Shown here: one piece after another, positions 54,659-62,554 of the stretch
How positions within the stretch are numbered: the first letter of the stretch is position 1
How the letters are laid out: every line of letters starts with the position of its first letter
DNA from: Thermococcus indicus
GTDB taxonomy: Archaea; Methanobacteriota_B; Thermococci; Thermococcales; Thermococcaceae
Assembly: GCF_006274605.1 (NCBI RefSeq)
Contig: NZ_CP040846.1
Coordinates: 1,805,041-1,869,040 of the forward strand
Length of the DNA stretch: 64,000 nucleotides
Direction of reading: 5' to 3'
Translations under genes and position numbers: made by a program
The notes under the pieces: generated by a model
Database searches by the model: none
Seen by the model: only the letters and a program-made list of their open reading frames with translations
What the model was told of the DNA's origin: nothing

Positions 54659-55045
54659 TCAAACACTAATCGAAGAAGCCACCTGGGGGACACCTGAGTT
54701 AGCGACCTCAAGGATCTTAGAACGCTTTTTCTCCTTCCGGTGCTGGACGAGAACGAGCGAAACCACCAGTCTCACCCGCTTCTCATTAACGGTAATCTCT
54801 GCATGGAGCCGTTTGATGCCCTTCAGCAGGTATTTGTCCACTCCAAACTTCCTGGATGCATCCAGTAATTCAAACCCAACAACATCCAGCTTATCCCCGC
54901 CGGGGAGCCTTCCAAAGTCCAGGATAAGGTCATTTCCAATCATTATGGAATACTCATACCTCCGGTCGGGGACACTTACAAACAACGAGTCCACGAGAGG
55001 ATCGTAGTCCACAGGCCGGAACTTTTTATCTTCCATCTCGCTCAT
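54659..55045 (-). CDS. DUF2283-domain protein, possible antitoxin
   Basis: 128 residues. The N-terminal 60 residues (YDPLVDSLFVSVPDRRYEYSIMIGNDLILDF, then KLDVVGFELLDASRKFG) match the DUF2283 pattern, often found as the second gene beside a DUF4258 gene. The rest is basic and longer than usual for the family. Translation starts inside the end of the DUF4258 gene, with GGTGGTGG upstream, so the two are coupled. An antitoxin role is inferred from pairing only. Confidence 0.7.
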   Translation of the reverse strand: MSEMEDKKFRPVDYDPLVDSLFVSVPDRRYEYSIMIGNDLILDFGRLPGGDKLDVVGFELLDASRKFGVDKYLLKGIKRLHAEITVNEKRVRLVVSLVLVQHRKEKKRSKILEVANSGVPQVASSISV

Positions 55046-55367
55046 TGTCCACCACCCGAATCCTCCTGCTTGAAGGTTGAGGAAACACCGTCACCACAGT
55101 CAGCTTCATTCTGCTCCTCCGCTCCTTCACATCAACAACAATGATTAAATCCATACCTTCCTTCTCGGGGTGCAAGTACGTTAATTTAAACCTGCTATCC
55201 CCCTGCTGTTCAACTCCCCTTAGATCCTTCTGGCGCTTTCTTAATATGTCCTCAACAGTCCTACTACCAATTCCTCTTTCATCCAATCTCCATTTCACAT
55301 GGTCAGTGAATATAATTTCCGCAAGGCTGCTCGAGTCGAGTAACCGGATGAACTTCCTGAAGTCCAT
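55026..55367 (-). CDS. DUF4258-domain protein, possible toxin
   Basis: 113 residues. The DUF4258 pattern is visible: FTDHVKWRLDERGIGSRTVEDILRKRQ, then SRFKLTYLHPEKEGMDLIIVVDVKERRSRMKLTVVTVFP. This fold resembles RelE-like toxins. A TATA-like GTATTTAAGAG (55412-55402, minus strand) lies about 35 bp upstream, and ATAAC repeats (twice, 11 bp apart) fall between it and the ATG. The mRNA would be nearly leaderless. The pair lies between the archaellum operon and its likely regulator. Confidence 0.72.
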   Translation of the reverse strand: MDFRKFIRLLDSSSLAEIIFTDHVKWRLDERGIGSRTVEDILRKRQKDLRGVEQQGDSRFKLTYLHPEKEGMDLIIVVDVKERRSRMKLTVVTVFPQPSSRRIRVVDNERDGR

Positions 55368-55441
55368 GAATCCTCATAACGGGATTATAACAGTTTCTCT
55401 TAAATACATTACGGGCGGATTTTCTTTTATGAAAGGCCTTA

Positions 55442-55466
55442 CCTGCCGGGGCAGAGGCCGGGCAGG
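55442..55466 (-). terminator. GC-rich hairpin after the methyltransferase gene
   Basis: CCTGCC (55442-55447) and GGCAGG (55461-55466) enclose a GC-rich loop, about 80 bp past the methyltransferase stop. It may end that operon. The remaining gap (55368-55548) holds the DUF4258 promoter and nothing else that I can see. Confidence 0.35.
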
Positions 55467-55548
55467 AGAACGGCCCAGTTTTCCTGAATTTTTGAAAACC
55501 CTGCTTAGAACCGGCACCGTCGAAATTGGAAACAGAAAAGAAATGCCT

Positions 55549-56502
55549 TCATCTCTTCCTGATGACCATTATGCTCCCCGCGGGCCGGCTTATCTCGACG
55601 TCGAAGCCCTCCTCCAGGATGATGTCCCTGATCTCCCCCGAAGAGGGGAAGCCAACAAAGTCCTTGTTGAGGCTCTCGAAGAACTCGAGGGCCTGGATGT
55701 GGGCGAAGGCGTCCCTGAAGGGCTCAAGCACCACCATCTTTCCGCCGGACTTGAGCGTCTCAAGGGCGCCCCTGAGAACCCTCTCCCTGTCCTTGACGTA
55801 CTCGAGGACGAAGCTCATGAGGACCACGTCGTACTCGTTGACCGGACGGATGAGTTTCGCGTCCATCTCCTTCAGCTCAACGGGCAGGTTCTTCAGCTCG
55901 ACCCTGGCCCTCGCTATCTCAATGAGCGCCGGGGAGTAGTCAATTCCCAGGTAGAAGCCGTTGTAGCCTATCATCTCGCCGAACTGAACCGGGGACACCG
56001 AGCCGCAGCCGATGTCGAGCACGTGCATGCCCGGCCTTACGCCGGCGACCTGGGCCATTGCGTTGCGGTACACCCCGGAGAAGCGGGTGCTCATGCGCAT
56101 GTCCCAGAAGTCGGCGTCCTTGTCGAAGTCCATGAGGACGTGCGGGTGGACGGGGGTTATGAACGCGTAGTCAACCATGCGGTATATCTCCTCAAGAACG
56201 GGCACCCAGTCATGGATCAGGAGGTCGTACCTCTCCCCCGGGACATGCACGGTGTACGTGAAGCCGTTGAGATGAAGCCTGCCCCCCTTTTCGGTCACGA
56301 TACTCAGGCGCTCAAGCGTGTCGATAAAGTCCAGGAGAAGGCGCCTGTTGGGAAGGTCAACGTGGTCAACCAGCTCCTGCACCGTTGGTGCCCTGGAGAG
56401 CAGGGGAAATATGCCGTGCTTTGTTCCGAGCCCGATTATCTGGAGCACGGAGAACTTGACCATCTGCTCGATGTTGGCATCGACGATATCGACGGGATTC
56501 AT
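55549..56502 (-). CDS. SAM-dependent methyltransferase with N-terminal winged helix
   Basis: 317 residues. An N-terminal helical, winged-helix-like domain (about 1-100; for example QELVDHVDLPNRRLLLDFIDTLERLSIV) resembles the dimerisation domain of plant-type O-methyltransferases. The class I SAM-binding motif is HVLDIGCGSVSPVQFGEMIGYNG (about 155-178), followed by MDAKLIRP and VVLMSFVLEYVKDRERVLRGALETLKSGGKMVVLEP. It follows the EarA-like gene with the start 11 bp after that stop. The substrate is unknown; a protein or small-molecule target in motility is possible. GAGGTGGGATGCC precedes the ATG. Confidence 0.78.
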   Translation of the reverse strand: MNPVDIVDANIEQMVKFSVLQIIGLGTKHGIFPLLSRAPTVQELVDHVDLPNRRLLLDFIDTLERLSIVTEKGGRLHLNGFTYTVHVPGERYDLLIHDWVPVLEEIYRMVDYAFITPVHPHVLMDFDKDADFWDMRMSTRFSGVYRNAMAQVAGVRPGMHVLDIGCGSVSPVQFGEMIGYNGFYLGIDYSPALIEIARARVELKNLPVELKEMDAKLIRPVNEYDVVLMSFVLEYVKDRERVLRGALETLKSGGKMVVLEPFRDAFAHIQALEFFESLNKDFVGFPSSGEIRDIILEEGFDVEISRPAGSIMVIRKR

Positions 56503-56513
56503 GGCATCCCACC

Positions 56514-56843
56514 TCACATGAACCTCCTGTAGTAGCGGTAGTACTCCTTAAGATAATCGACAACCTTTTTGCCGTAATCTGTTAAACGATAGTACTTGAA
56601 GCCGTTGTTTGATATCTCCTCCACAAGGCCCAGATAAACGAGGGAACTCTCCCCGTTGTACCTGTTGCCCAGACCCACCAGTGCTCCCCTGACGTTGGAT
56701 GGATCAGAACTGACGACCCTGGCGATCTCAGAAAGGTACGTCGCTGACGGGTATATCTCGCTCAGGTACATCAGTATCTTCTTCCTGAGTTCGCTACGGT
56801 GAAGGGAGCGCAACACCTGCGGATCCACGATTACTGTATCCAT
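56514..56843 (-). CDS. EarA-like winged-helix archaellum regulator
   Basis: 109 residues. A helix-turn-helix (SELRKKILMYLSEIYPSATYLSEIARVVSSDPSNVRGALVGL) is followed by a wing and GLVEEISNNGFKYYRLTDYGKKVVDYLKEYYRYY. Size, fold and location beside the archaellum operon match EarA, the euryarchaeal activator of fla genes. GGAGGGGGGAAT precedes the ATG. A TATA-like CTATAATC (56894-56887) and a perfect palindrome at 56878-56890 lie just upstream, suggesting autoregulation. Confidence 0.72.
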   Translation of the reverse strand: MDTVIVDPQVLRSLHRSELRKKILMYLSEIYPSATYLSEIARVVSSDPSNVRGALVGLGNRYNGESSLVYLGLVEEISNNGFKYYRLTDYGKKVVDYLKEYYRYYRRFM

Positions 56844-56877
56844 ATTCCCCCCTCCCAAAGTTGGTGGTTCCAGGATC

Positions 56878-56890
56878 AATCACTGTGATT
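56878..56890 (-). promoter_or_regulatory. Palindrome in the EarA-like gene promoter
   Basis: AATCACTGTGATT is a perfect 13-bp palindrome (6-bp arms). It overlaps the downstream side of the TATA-like box at 56887-56894 and precedes the expected start at about 56862, a common site for a repressor. Confidence 0.5.
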
Positions 56891-56940
56891 ATAGCAGAGG
56901 CAGCCACTGAAACCCCTCCTGAATATCAATGCCCCGCCTG

Positions 56941-57180
56941 AGTATGGTTGTAGCTCCCGTAAACCAAATACGGTTGTAGAATATATAACGTTTTTGGTCT
57001 TCCCCTGGGTATAATTCCGCGTAAATTTGCTCCATTTGTAGAATCCCCACCCAAAAATTGCATAAATCAGGCTAATGGGTAGAGGCTTCAATTTGTTGAA
57101 AATTATGCAACAGATGGAAATTCGGACAATGGCTTTGGAGGCAACGTGCCGGAGAACATTCATAAAATCTTAAATACCAT
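56941..57180. other. Gene-free spacer with GGTTGTAG repeats and promoters
   Basis: No convincing gene. GGTTGTAG occurs at 56946-56953 and 56972-56979 (26 bp apart), the second directly before AATATATAAC, a TATA-like stretch readable on both strands. The reverse complement CTACAACC resembles part of the archaellum promoter element (CTACACAACC). Near 57164-57177 AAAATCTTAAATAC is the likely TATA box of the coiled-coil gene. Confidence 0.4.
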
Positions 57181-57218
57181 CGAAACAAATTGGAGTATGC
57201 TGAAGTCAGGTGAGAGTA

Positions 57219-58298
57219 ATGCTGGCCGAAGTGACAATCACCGCGGCGGTCGCAGTGGTTCTTGCCTACTACGTCAAAGACGTCACGGGCAAAGTTCTGG
57301 CCAGGCACTTCGAGCTGAAGGAAGAACTCGGGGAGCTGGAGTCAAAATTCTCAAAGCTCAAGGAGGAGCTTGAATCGGAGATCCGGGCTGTCCGGGCCAG
57401 CGCTTCTTCCGGGGAGGAGGACGTACGCGGGGAGCTCATCCAGAAGCTGAACGAACTCCAGAAGAAGCTCAGGGGAGTGGAAAAAGGGCTCAGGGACCTC
57501 CAGAAACTCGAGACCAAGGTGGACTACGAAATCGGCAGCCTGAAGAGGGAACTGGACAGAACCGGACGCAGGGTGGAGGAGCTGGAAGAGGCCGTGATGG
57601 CCACAAAGGACGAGCTTAAAGAGGAGCTTAAAAGAGAGATTCTGGCGGAGCTTGAGGAGGAGATAGAGCACCTGGAGGACGTCATAGAGAGAAGGAAGAA
57701 GTCGGAGGTTGAGGAGTTCCTGGAGATCATAACCGCCGCCGTGACGCTTCAGCCGGAGAAACTCAGGGATGGGATGGCCGAGGCGAAACGGGCACTCCTC
57801 TCAATGAGGGACATAGCCAAGGTCTACGTGCTCACCGGGCAGGGGCAGAAGGAGTTCCGGAGGTTAAAGGAGAACCTCATAGAACTCCTCAAGAACCTCC
57901 GCAAACTTGCCGTTGTCTCGGTTCCGGATGAGAGCGTTTACTCAACCTTCAACGAGATAGTGGTTCGCGTGAAGCGCCTCGACCTGCCAATGAGGGTTGT
58001 ACGGGACGGCAGGGAGAAGGAGCTGAACCCGGAGAAGAGCTTTATTTACATCCACCGGGCCGTCTACGAGCTGGCGGGAGAGCTGGACAGGATAGCGGAG
58101 GGACTTAAGGAGCCGATACCGGTAACCCCCGTTGAGAAGGAGTTCTACGAAAAGCTCAGGCATCAGTTCGAGGAGCTGCGGAAGCTGGAGGAGCAGGTCC
58201 AGAGGCTCATGCTGAAGCTCGGCGCTGAGAAAGAGGAGACGGAAGACACGAAAGACCGGGACGTCGAAGAGCTGCTGAAGGAGCTGAACCTGCTGTGA
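57219..58298 (+). CDS. Membrane-anchored coiled-coil protein in the chemotaxis region
   Basis: 359 residues. One hydrophobic helix at the N-terminus (AEVTITAAVAVVLAYYV) precedes long coiled coils (about 25-175; for example LGELESKFSKLKEELESEIRAVRA) and a second helical domain (180-350). No kinase, receiver or receptor signature. Transcribed towards cheW, with the two stops 9 bp apart. The ATG follows CAGGTGAGAGTA. It might organise the chemotaxis or archaellum complex at the membrane, but this is only a guess from its position. Confidence 0.72.
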   Translation: MLAEVTITAAVAVVLAYYVKDVTGKVLARHFELKEELGELESKFSKLKEELESEIRAVRASASSGEEDVRGELIQKLNELQKKLRGVEKGLRDLQKLETKVDYEIGSLKRELDRTGRRVEELEEAVMATKDELKEELKREILAELEEEIEHLEDVIERRKKSEVEEFLEIITAAVTLQPEKLRDGMAEAKRALLSMRDIAKVYVLTGQGQKEFRRLKENLIELLKNLRKLAVVSVPDESVYSTFNEIVVRVKRLDLPMRVVRDGREKELNPEKSFIYIHRAVYELAGELDRIAEGLKEPIPVTPVEKEFYEKLRHQFEELRKLEEQVQRLMLKLGAEKEETEDTKDRDVEELLKELNLL

Positions 58299-58307
58299 GT
58301 CCCGGGA

Positions 58308-58748
58308 TTAGAACTCCTCCCCGAGGAGCTTGTCAAGGTCGACCATTATGAGGAGCCTCTCCCCGTCGTTTATCTTCGCTATGCCCTTTATGTAGCGGAT
58401 GTCCACGCGGCTCGTGAGGGTCTTGGGCGGCTGGTCTATCTGGTCGTCGGTCAGGGTTATGACGTCCGAGACGGAGTCGACTATAATGCCTATAACCTCG
58501 TCCTTAACCTCCGCGATGATTATCTTCTTCGTGGAAAGGTCCTCGTCCATGTCGTAATACCCGAGGAGCTTCTTGAGGTTGACGACGGTGGTGATCTGAC
58601 CGCGGAGGTTTATGACGCCCTCAACGAAGTCCGGGGAGTTGGGCACGCGCGTTATGGGCATCATTTCCTTGATTTCCCTGACCTTCGAGATGTCGAGGCA
58701 GAACTCCTCGTTTCCAACCATAAAAGCCACTACCTGAATTTCGGCCAT
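58308..58748 (-). CDS. cheW: Chemotaxis adaptor CheW
   Basis: 146 residues with the SH3-like CheW fold: VVAFMVGNEEFCLDISKVREIKEMMPITRVPNSPDFVEGVINLRGQITTVVNLKKLLG is the family core. It links the receptor to CheA. GGAGGTGATGTGA precedes the ATG, 5 bp after the receptor gene. Confidence 0.96.
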   Translation of the reverse strand: MAEIQVVAFMVGNEEFCLDISKVREIKEMMPITRVPNSPDFVEGVINLRGQITTVVNLKKLLGYYDMDEDLSTKKIIIAEVKDEVIGIIVDSVSDVITLTDDQIDQPPKTLTSRVDIRYIKGIAKINDGERLLIMVDLDKLLGEEF

Positions 58749-58753
58749 TCACA

Positions 58754-59986
58754 TCACCTCCGGGCACTACCAACGTTTTCCAGCAGGGTTCTGGATTCGT
58801 CTATAGATTCTTCAAGGGCCTTAAGACCCTTTCGTATTTCATCCAGACGTGAATGAAGCGTTGAGAGGAAATCGACAAGGGGCAGCATCACGTCCGAGAT
58901 GTCGTTCTGGATGGCGTAAACACCGTCTATGGTGTCCATGAGCATCTGAACAGACTGGGCCTGACCCTCTATGCTGTCGGAGAGCTCTTTAATCATGTTC
59001 GCGGTCTCGTTGGCACGCCTGGCGATGTCGTCGAAGGCCGCTATGAGCTCCTGAACGGCATCCTTTATCTCCTCTGTAACCTTGAACTCCTGCTTTATGG
59101 AGCTCACAACGGTATCGATACTCTCCTGCATGTCCCTGATGAGCTCGGTTATCTGGTCGGTCGACTTCTTGGACTGGTCGGCGAGCTCACGGATGTTCTC
59201 GGCAACGACCGCGAAGCCCCTGCCGTGCTCTCCACTCCTGGCGGCCTCAATGGCGGCGTTGAGTGCCAGGAGGTTGGTCTGGTCTGCGATGCCCCCTATG
59301 ACCTCAACTATCTCCCCGATGCGCTTGGAGTGCTCGACGAGAATTGAAACCGCCCGCTCCATGTCCTGGTTGACCTCGGTTATGCTGGCCACGTTGAGGG
59401 CAACGTTGTCGGAAATCTTCTTGCCCCTCTCGGCCATGTCGGCGGTTTCGAGGGCGTAGTCCGTCAGCGCCTGGGCCTGGGTGTTCATCTCCTCTATCCC
59501 CGCGGTGAGGGTCTGGATGTAGTCGCCAAGCTCGGCGATGCTGGAGCGCTCCCTCTCCACCAGGCCCGCCAGGGAATCCGGGTCCACAGAGGTCTCCATC
59601 TCCAGCATGGGGAGGAGGGAGGAGAGCTTTTCCCGGGCACCTTCAAGATTTTTCAGGGCGGCATCCACTCCATCGACATCGATGGAGCAGGGCTGTGAAA
59701 CGGTTATCCCGCGTTTTCTTATGGCCTCGGCCTTGTGTTCGATGGATACGAGGCGAGTGGCGATCTCCTCATCGAGGCCCCTTACGTCGGGATGCCTTCC
59801 CTCAAGGATGTCCTCAACCGCCCCGAGAATCCGGAGGGAGCTGTCCCCTCTTCTTGAAACGTACGCGCCAACGACCGCGGATGCACCAAGGCCAAGAATG
59901 AGACCCAGGGATGGGGCCACCAGGGTACCTGCGAGGGTTATCAGAGGGATTGAGCCAACCGCCACTATGGCAACGATGCGATTCAC
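58754..59986 (-). CDS. Methyl-accepting chemotaxis protein without external sensor domain
   Basis: 410 residues. Two membrane helices (about 5-22 and 26-44) are joined by a very short loop, so there is no outside ligand domain; sensing must be cytoplasmic or in the membrane. The signalling hairpin tip is [40 protein letters not shown] (about 235-275). Methylation helices flank it, with several E/Q pairs. GTG is the start after GGGAGGTGTGGCCG. Forms an operon with cheW. Confidence 0.95.
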   Translation of the reverse strand: MNRIVAIVAVGSIPLITLAGTLVAPSLGLILGLGASAVVGAYVSRRGDSSLRILGAVEDILEGRHPDVRGLDEEIATRLVSIEHKAEAIRKRGITVSQPCSIDVDGVDAALKNLEGAREKLSSLLPMLEMETSVDPDSLAGLVERERSSIAELGDYIQTLTAGIEEMNTQAQALTDYALETADMAERGKKISDNVALNVASITEVNQDMERAVSILVEHSKRIGEIVEVIGGIADQTNLLALNAAIEAARSGEHGRGFAVVAENIRELADQSKKSTDQITELIRDMQESIDTVVSSIKQEFKVTEEIKDAVQELIAAFDDIARRANETANMIKELSDSIEGQAQSVQMLMDTIDGVYAIQNDISDVMLPLVDFLSTLHSRLDEIRKGLKALEESIDESRTLLENVGSARR

Positions 59987-60030
59987 CGGCCACACCTCCC
60001 ACCAGCACTATTTAACCATGGAGACAGGGA

Positions 60031-60170
60031 GATAAAAGAGTTTCGCATGTAGGTAATAACCTTTAATACGCGTTACAATAATAACCGGAGGAGTCGTAAC
60101 GATATACCTATGCACCTACACAACCATCTACACACAAAGATTTTTTATGCCAAAAGCGCAAGGCTTTTGT
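60031..60170. promoter_or_regulatory. Divergent promoters of the receptor and cheR operons
   Basis: Minus strand: CTTTTATC (60038-60031) is the TATA box of the receptor gene, and TACCTACAT (60055-60047) lies 8 bp upstream; the plus strand reads ATGTAGGTA, also found in the archaellum promoter (54514-54522). Plus strand: TTTTTTATG (60141-60149) is the cheR TATA box, and the 25-bp element shared with the archaellum promoter lies 7 bp upstream (60109-60133). A 7-bp inverted repeat (CAAAAGC, 60151-60157, and GCTTTTG, 60163-60169) sits at the expected start site of cheR. Confidence 0.65.
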
Positions 60171-60228
60171 GGAGTCTGCAATATCCAGCCCCGCACCTGG
60201 GAGACCCCCCAACGGATGCGTGAGATAG

Positions 60229-61092
60229 ATGATGGATGTTAAGGATCCTGGCTATATAGGGATTAAGAGGGAGCTGTTCCGCCACCTCAAGGTTAGCAGT
60301 GACGCCTACAAGGACACGTACCTCGTCAGGCGCATAAGGGCAAGGATGAGGAAACTGGGAATCACCAGCTACACCGAGTATTACAGACTTATAAAGGCGA
60401 ACAGGAGCGAGCTCGATGAGCTGCTGCTGACAGTGGCCATCAACGTCACGGAGTTCTTCAGAGACCCCGTGGTCTGGAGAACCCTTGAGAGAAAAGTCCT
60501 GCCTGAGCTGGTCGAGCACAAGCGGAAAACCCACAGCAGTTCCCTCAAAATATGGAGCGCCGCCTGCTCAACCGGGCAGGAACCGTACTCAATAGCCATG
60601 ACGCTGTACGAGACGCTGGGGGAGAACCTCGGCGGGTTCCGGGTCAGTATACTGGCAACGGACATAGACAGGGAAGCGCTGGCAGTGGCCATGAAGGGGG
60701 AATATCCCGCCGACGTCATCGAGAAGCAGATACCGAAGGCCATGATACCCAAGTACTTCACCCGCGTAAGCGACGAGCGGTACCGCGTCTCGCCGAAGAT
60801 AAAGCGCCTCGTCAAGTTCCGGCAGTTCAACCTCTTCAGCCCAACGTACCCGAAGGGGTTCGACATCATCTTCATCCGCAACGTGCTCATCTACATAAAG
60901 CGGGACGCCCAGGAGGAGATATTCGCCAAACTTTATGATTCGCTGGAGGATCACGGGTATCTCGTGCTCGGTAAGACCGAGACGATCCTCGGCAATGCCG
61001 CGAGGATGTTTAAGCTTCACGACCTCGTCGCGAGGATCTATCGCAAAAATCTGGAGGTGAAAAAACATGGCAAAGGTTTTGGTGGTGGATGA
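60229..61092 (+). CDS. cheR: Chemotaxis methyltransferase CheR
   Basis: 287 residues. The N-terminal helical domain (1-75) precedes the SAM domain: NVTEFFRDPVVWRTLE, WSAACSTGQEPYSIAMTL (about 105-122), ILATDIDREALAVAMKGEY and FNLFSPTYPKGFDIIFIRNVLIYI. It methylates glutamates on the receptor. Its end overlaps the start of cheY by 26 bp. ATG codons at 60229 and 60232 are both possible starts. Confidence 0.95.
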   Translation: MMDVKDPGYIGIKRELFRHLKVSSDAYKDTYLVRRIRARMRKLGITSYTEYYRLIKANRSELDELLLTVAINVTEFFRDPVVWRTLERKVLPELVEHKRKTHSSSLKIWSAACSTGQEPYSIAMTLYETLGENLGGFRVSILATDIDREALAVAMKGEYPADVIEKQIPKAMIPKYFTRVSDERYRVSPKIKRLVKFRQFNLFSPTYPKGFDIIFIRNVLIYIKRDAQEEIFAKLYDSLEDHGYLVLGKTETILGNAARMFKLHDLVARIYRKNLEVKKHGKGFGGG

Positions 61093-61429
61093 CGCCGCCT
61101 TTATGCGCATGCTCCTGAAGAAGATACTGACCCAGGGCGGCCACCAGGTCGTTGGGGAGGCAGGTAACGGAAAGGAGGCCGTTCAGAAGTACCAGGAGCT
61201 GAAGCCCGACGTGGTCACCATGGACATAGTCATGCCCGAGATGGACGGCATCACCGCGGTCCAGGAGATAAAGAAGCTGGACCCAAACGCCAAGGTGATA
61301 ATGATCACCGCGGTCGGGCAGGAAGGAAAGGTCATGGAGGCCCTCAAAGCCGGAGCTTCAGGGTACATAGTCAAACCGTTCCAGGCCCCGAAGGTGCTCG
61401 AGGAGATAGCCAGAGTACTGTCCAGCTGA
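61067..61429 (+). CDS. cheY: Chemotaxis response regulator CheY
   Basis: 120 residues of a single receiver domain. Phospho-acceptor aspartate in PDVVTMDIVMPEMDG (about 55), acidic pair VLVVDDAAFMRMLL (about 9-10) and the conserved Lys in SGYIVKPFQ (about 103). It carries the signal from CheA to the archaellum switch through adaptor proteins. GGAGGTGAAAAAAC precedes the ATG within the end of cheR. Confidence 0.96.
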   Translation: MAKVLVVDDAAFMRMLLKKILTQGGHQVVGEAGNGKEAVQKYQELKPDVVTMDIVMPEMDGITAVQEIKKLDPNAKVIMITAVGQEGKVMEALKAGASGYIVKPFQAPKVLEEIARVLSS

Positions 61430-61441
61430 GGGTGGATTTTG

Positions 61442-62554
61442 ATGCCACTGAGCTCCCCCTCCCGAAAAATCCGGGTACTGGTAGTCGACGACTCAGCCTT
61501 CATGAGGAAGATACTTCGGGACATCATAAACTCCGACCCGGAGCTGGAGGTCTGCTGCGAGGCCAGGGACGGCGTTGAGGCAATAAATATGGTAAAGCTC
61601 CACAAGCCCGACGTGGTAACGCTCGATATCGAGATGCCCAGGATGAACGGCCTCGACGCCCTCCGGGTTATAATGAAGCAGACCCCCCTCCCGGTTATAA
61701 TGGTGAGCGCCCTGACCCAGGAGGGCGCCGAGGCCACCATCAAGGCCCTTGAGTACGGTGCGATAGACTTCATCCCCAAGCCGAGCTCCTCCATCTCCAT
61801 CAACATGAAGGAGATTCGCGGGGAGATAATAGCCAAGATAAAAGAGGCCGCCAAGGTACCCAGGCGGTTCCTTGAGCTAAGGAGGACGAGACTGCTCAGG
61901 GCGCAGAAGATCAAAACCAGAAAGCCCAGCGTCCCGGCAAAGACGGTCGTTGCCATAGCCTCATCAACGGGCGGCCCCCAGTCCCTGCTTAGGGTCATAC
62001 CCAAACTTCCCGGGAACCTGAGGGCCGCGGTGCTGCTCGTACAGCACATGCCGCCCGGGTTCACAAAGTCCTTCGCGAAGAGGCTCGACAGCCTGAGCAA
62101 GATAGACGTCAAGGAGGCAGAGGATGGGGACCCCATAGAGGAGGGGAAGGCCTACGTGGCCCCCGGCGACTACCACATGGAGGTCGAGATGAGGCGCGGA
62201 AAGCCGGTTATAACGCTCAACAAGAAACCCAAGATACACGGGGTAAGACCCGCCGCCGACCCCATGATGACCACCGCCGCAGGGGTGTTCGGGCGCAGAA
62301 CCGTCGGCGTCGTTATGACCGGCATGGGCAGGGATGGGGCACAGGGGACGGTAGCCATCAAGAAGAAAGGGGGAATAACCATCGCCCAGGACAAGGAAAC
62401 TTCGATAATCTTCGGCATGCCCAAGGCCGCGATCGAGACGGGCATGGTGGACTACGTCGTCCCGCTGGATAAAATCGCAGAGACAATTGTGATGGCAGTA
62501 AACAAGGTTAACCGGGGTGGTGCCGGTGGAGGATCTTTCGCAGTATCTAGATGA
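61442..62554 (+). CDS. cheB: Chemotaxis methylesterase/deamidase CheB
   Basis: 370 residues: a receiver domain (about 8-130) with Asp in [15 protein letters not shown], then the esterase domain (about 180-360) with the catalytic Ser in [11 protein letters not shown], His in [16 protein letters not shown] and Asp in [11 protein letters not shown]. It removes methyl groups from the receptor. The ATG follows GAGGGTGGATTTTG. Its end overlaps the cheA start by 29 bp. Confidence 0.96.
   Translation: MPLSSPSRKIRVLVVDDSAFMRKILRDIINSDPELEVCCEARDGVEAINMVKLHKPDVVTLDIEMPRMNGLDALRVIMKQTPLPVIMVSALTQEGAEATIKALEYGAIDFIPKPSSSISINMKEIRGEIIAKIKEAAKVPRRFLELRRTRLLRAQKIKTRKPSVPAKTVVAIASSTGGPQSLLRVIPKLPGNLRAAVLLVQHMPPGFTKSFAKRLDSLSKIDVKEAEDGDPIEEGKAYVAPGDYHMEVEMRRGKPVITLNKKPKIHGVRPAADPMMTTAAGVFGRRTVGVVMTGMGRDGAQGTVAIKKKGGITIAQDKETSIIFGMPKAAIETGMVDYVVPLDKIAETIVMAVNKVNRGGAGGGSFAVSR

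Noticed and set aside
56876-57308. Two minus-strand frames in the gap before the coiled-coil gene
   Set aside because: No ribosome binding sites, biased cysteine- and histidine-rich translations, and they overlap likely promoters.
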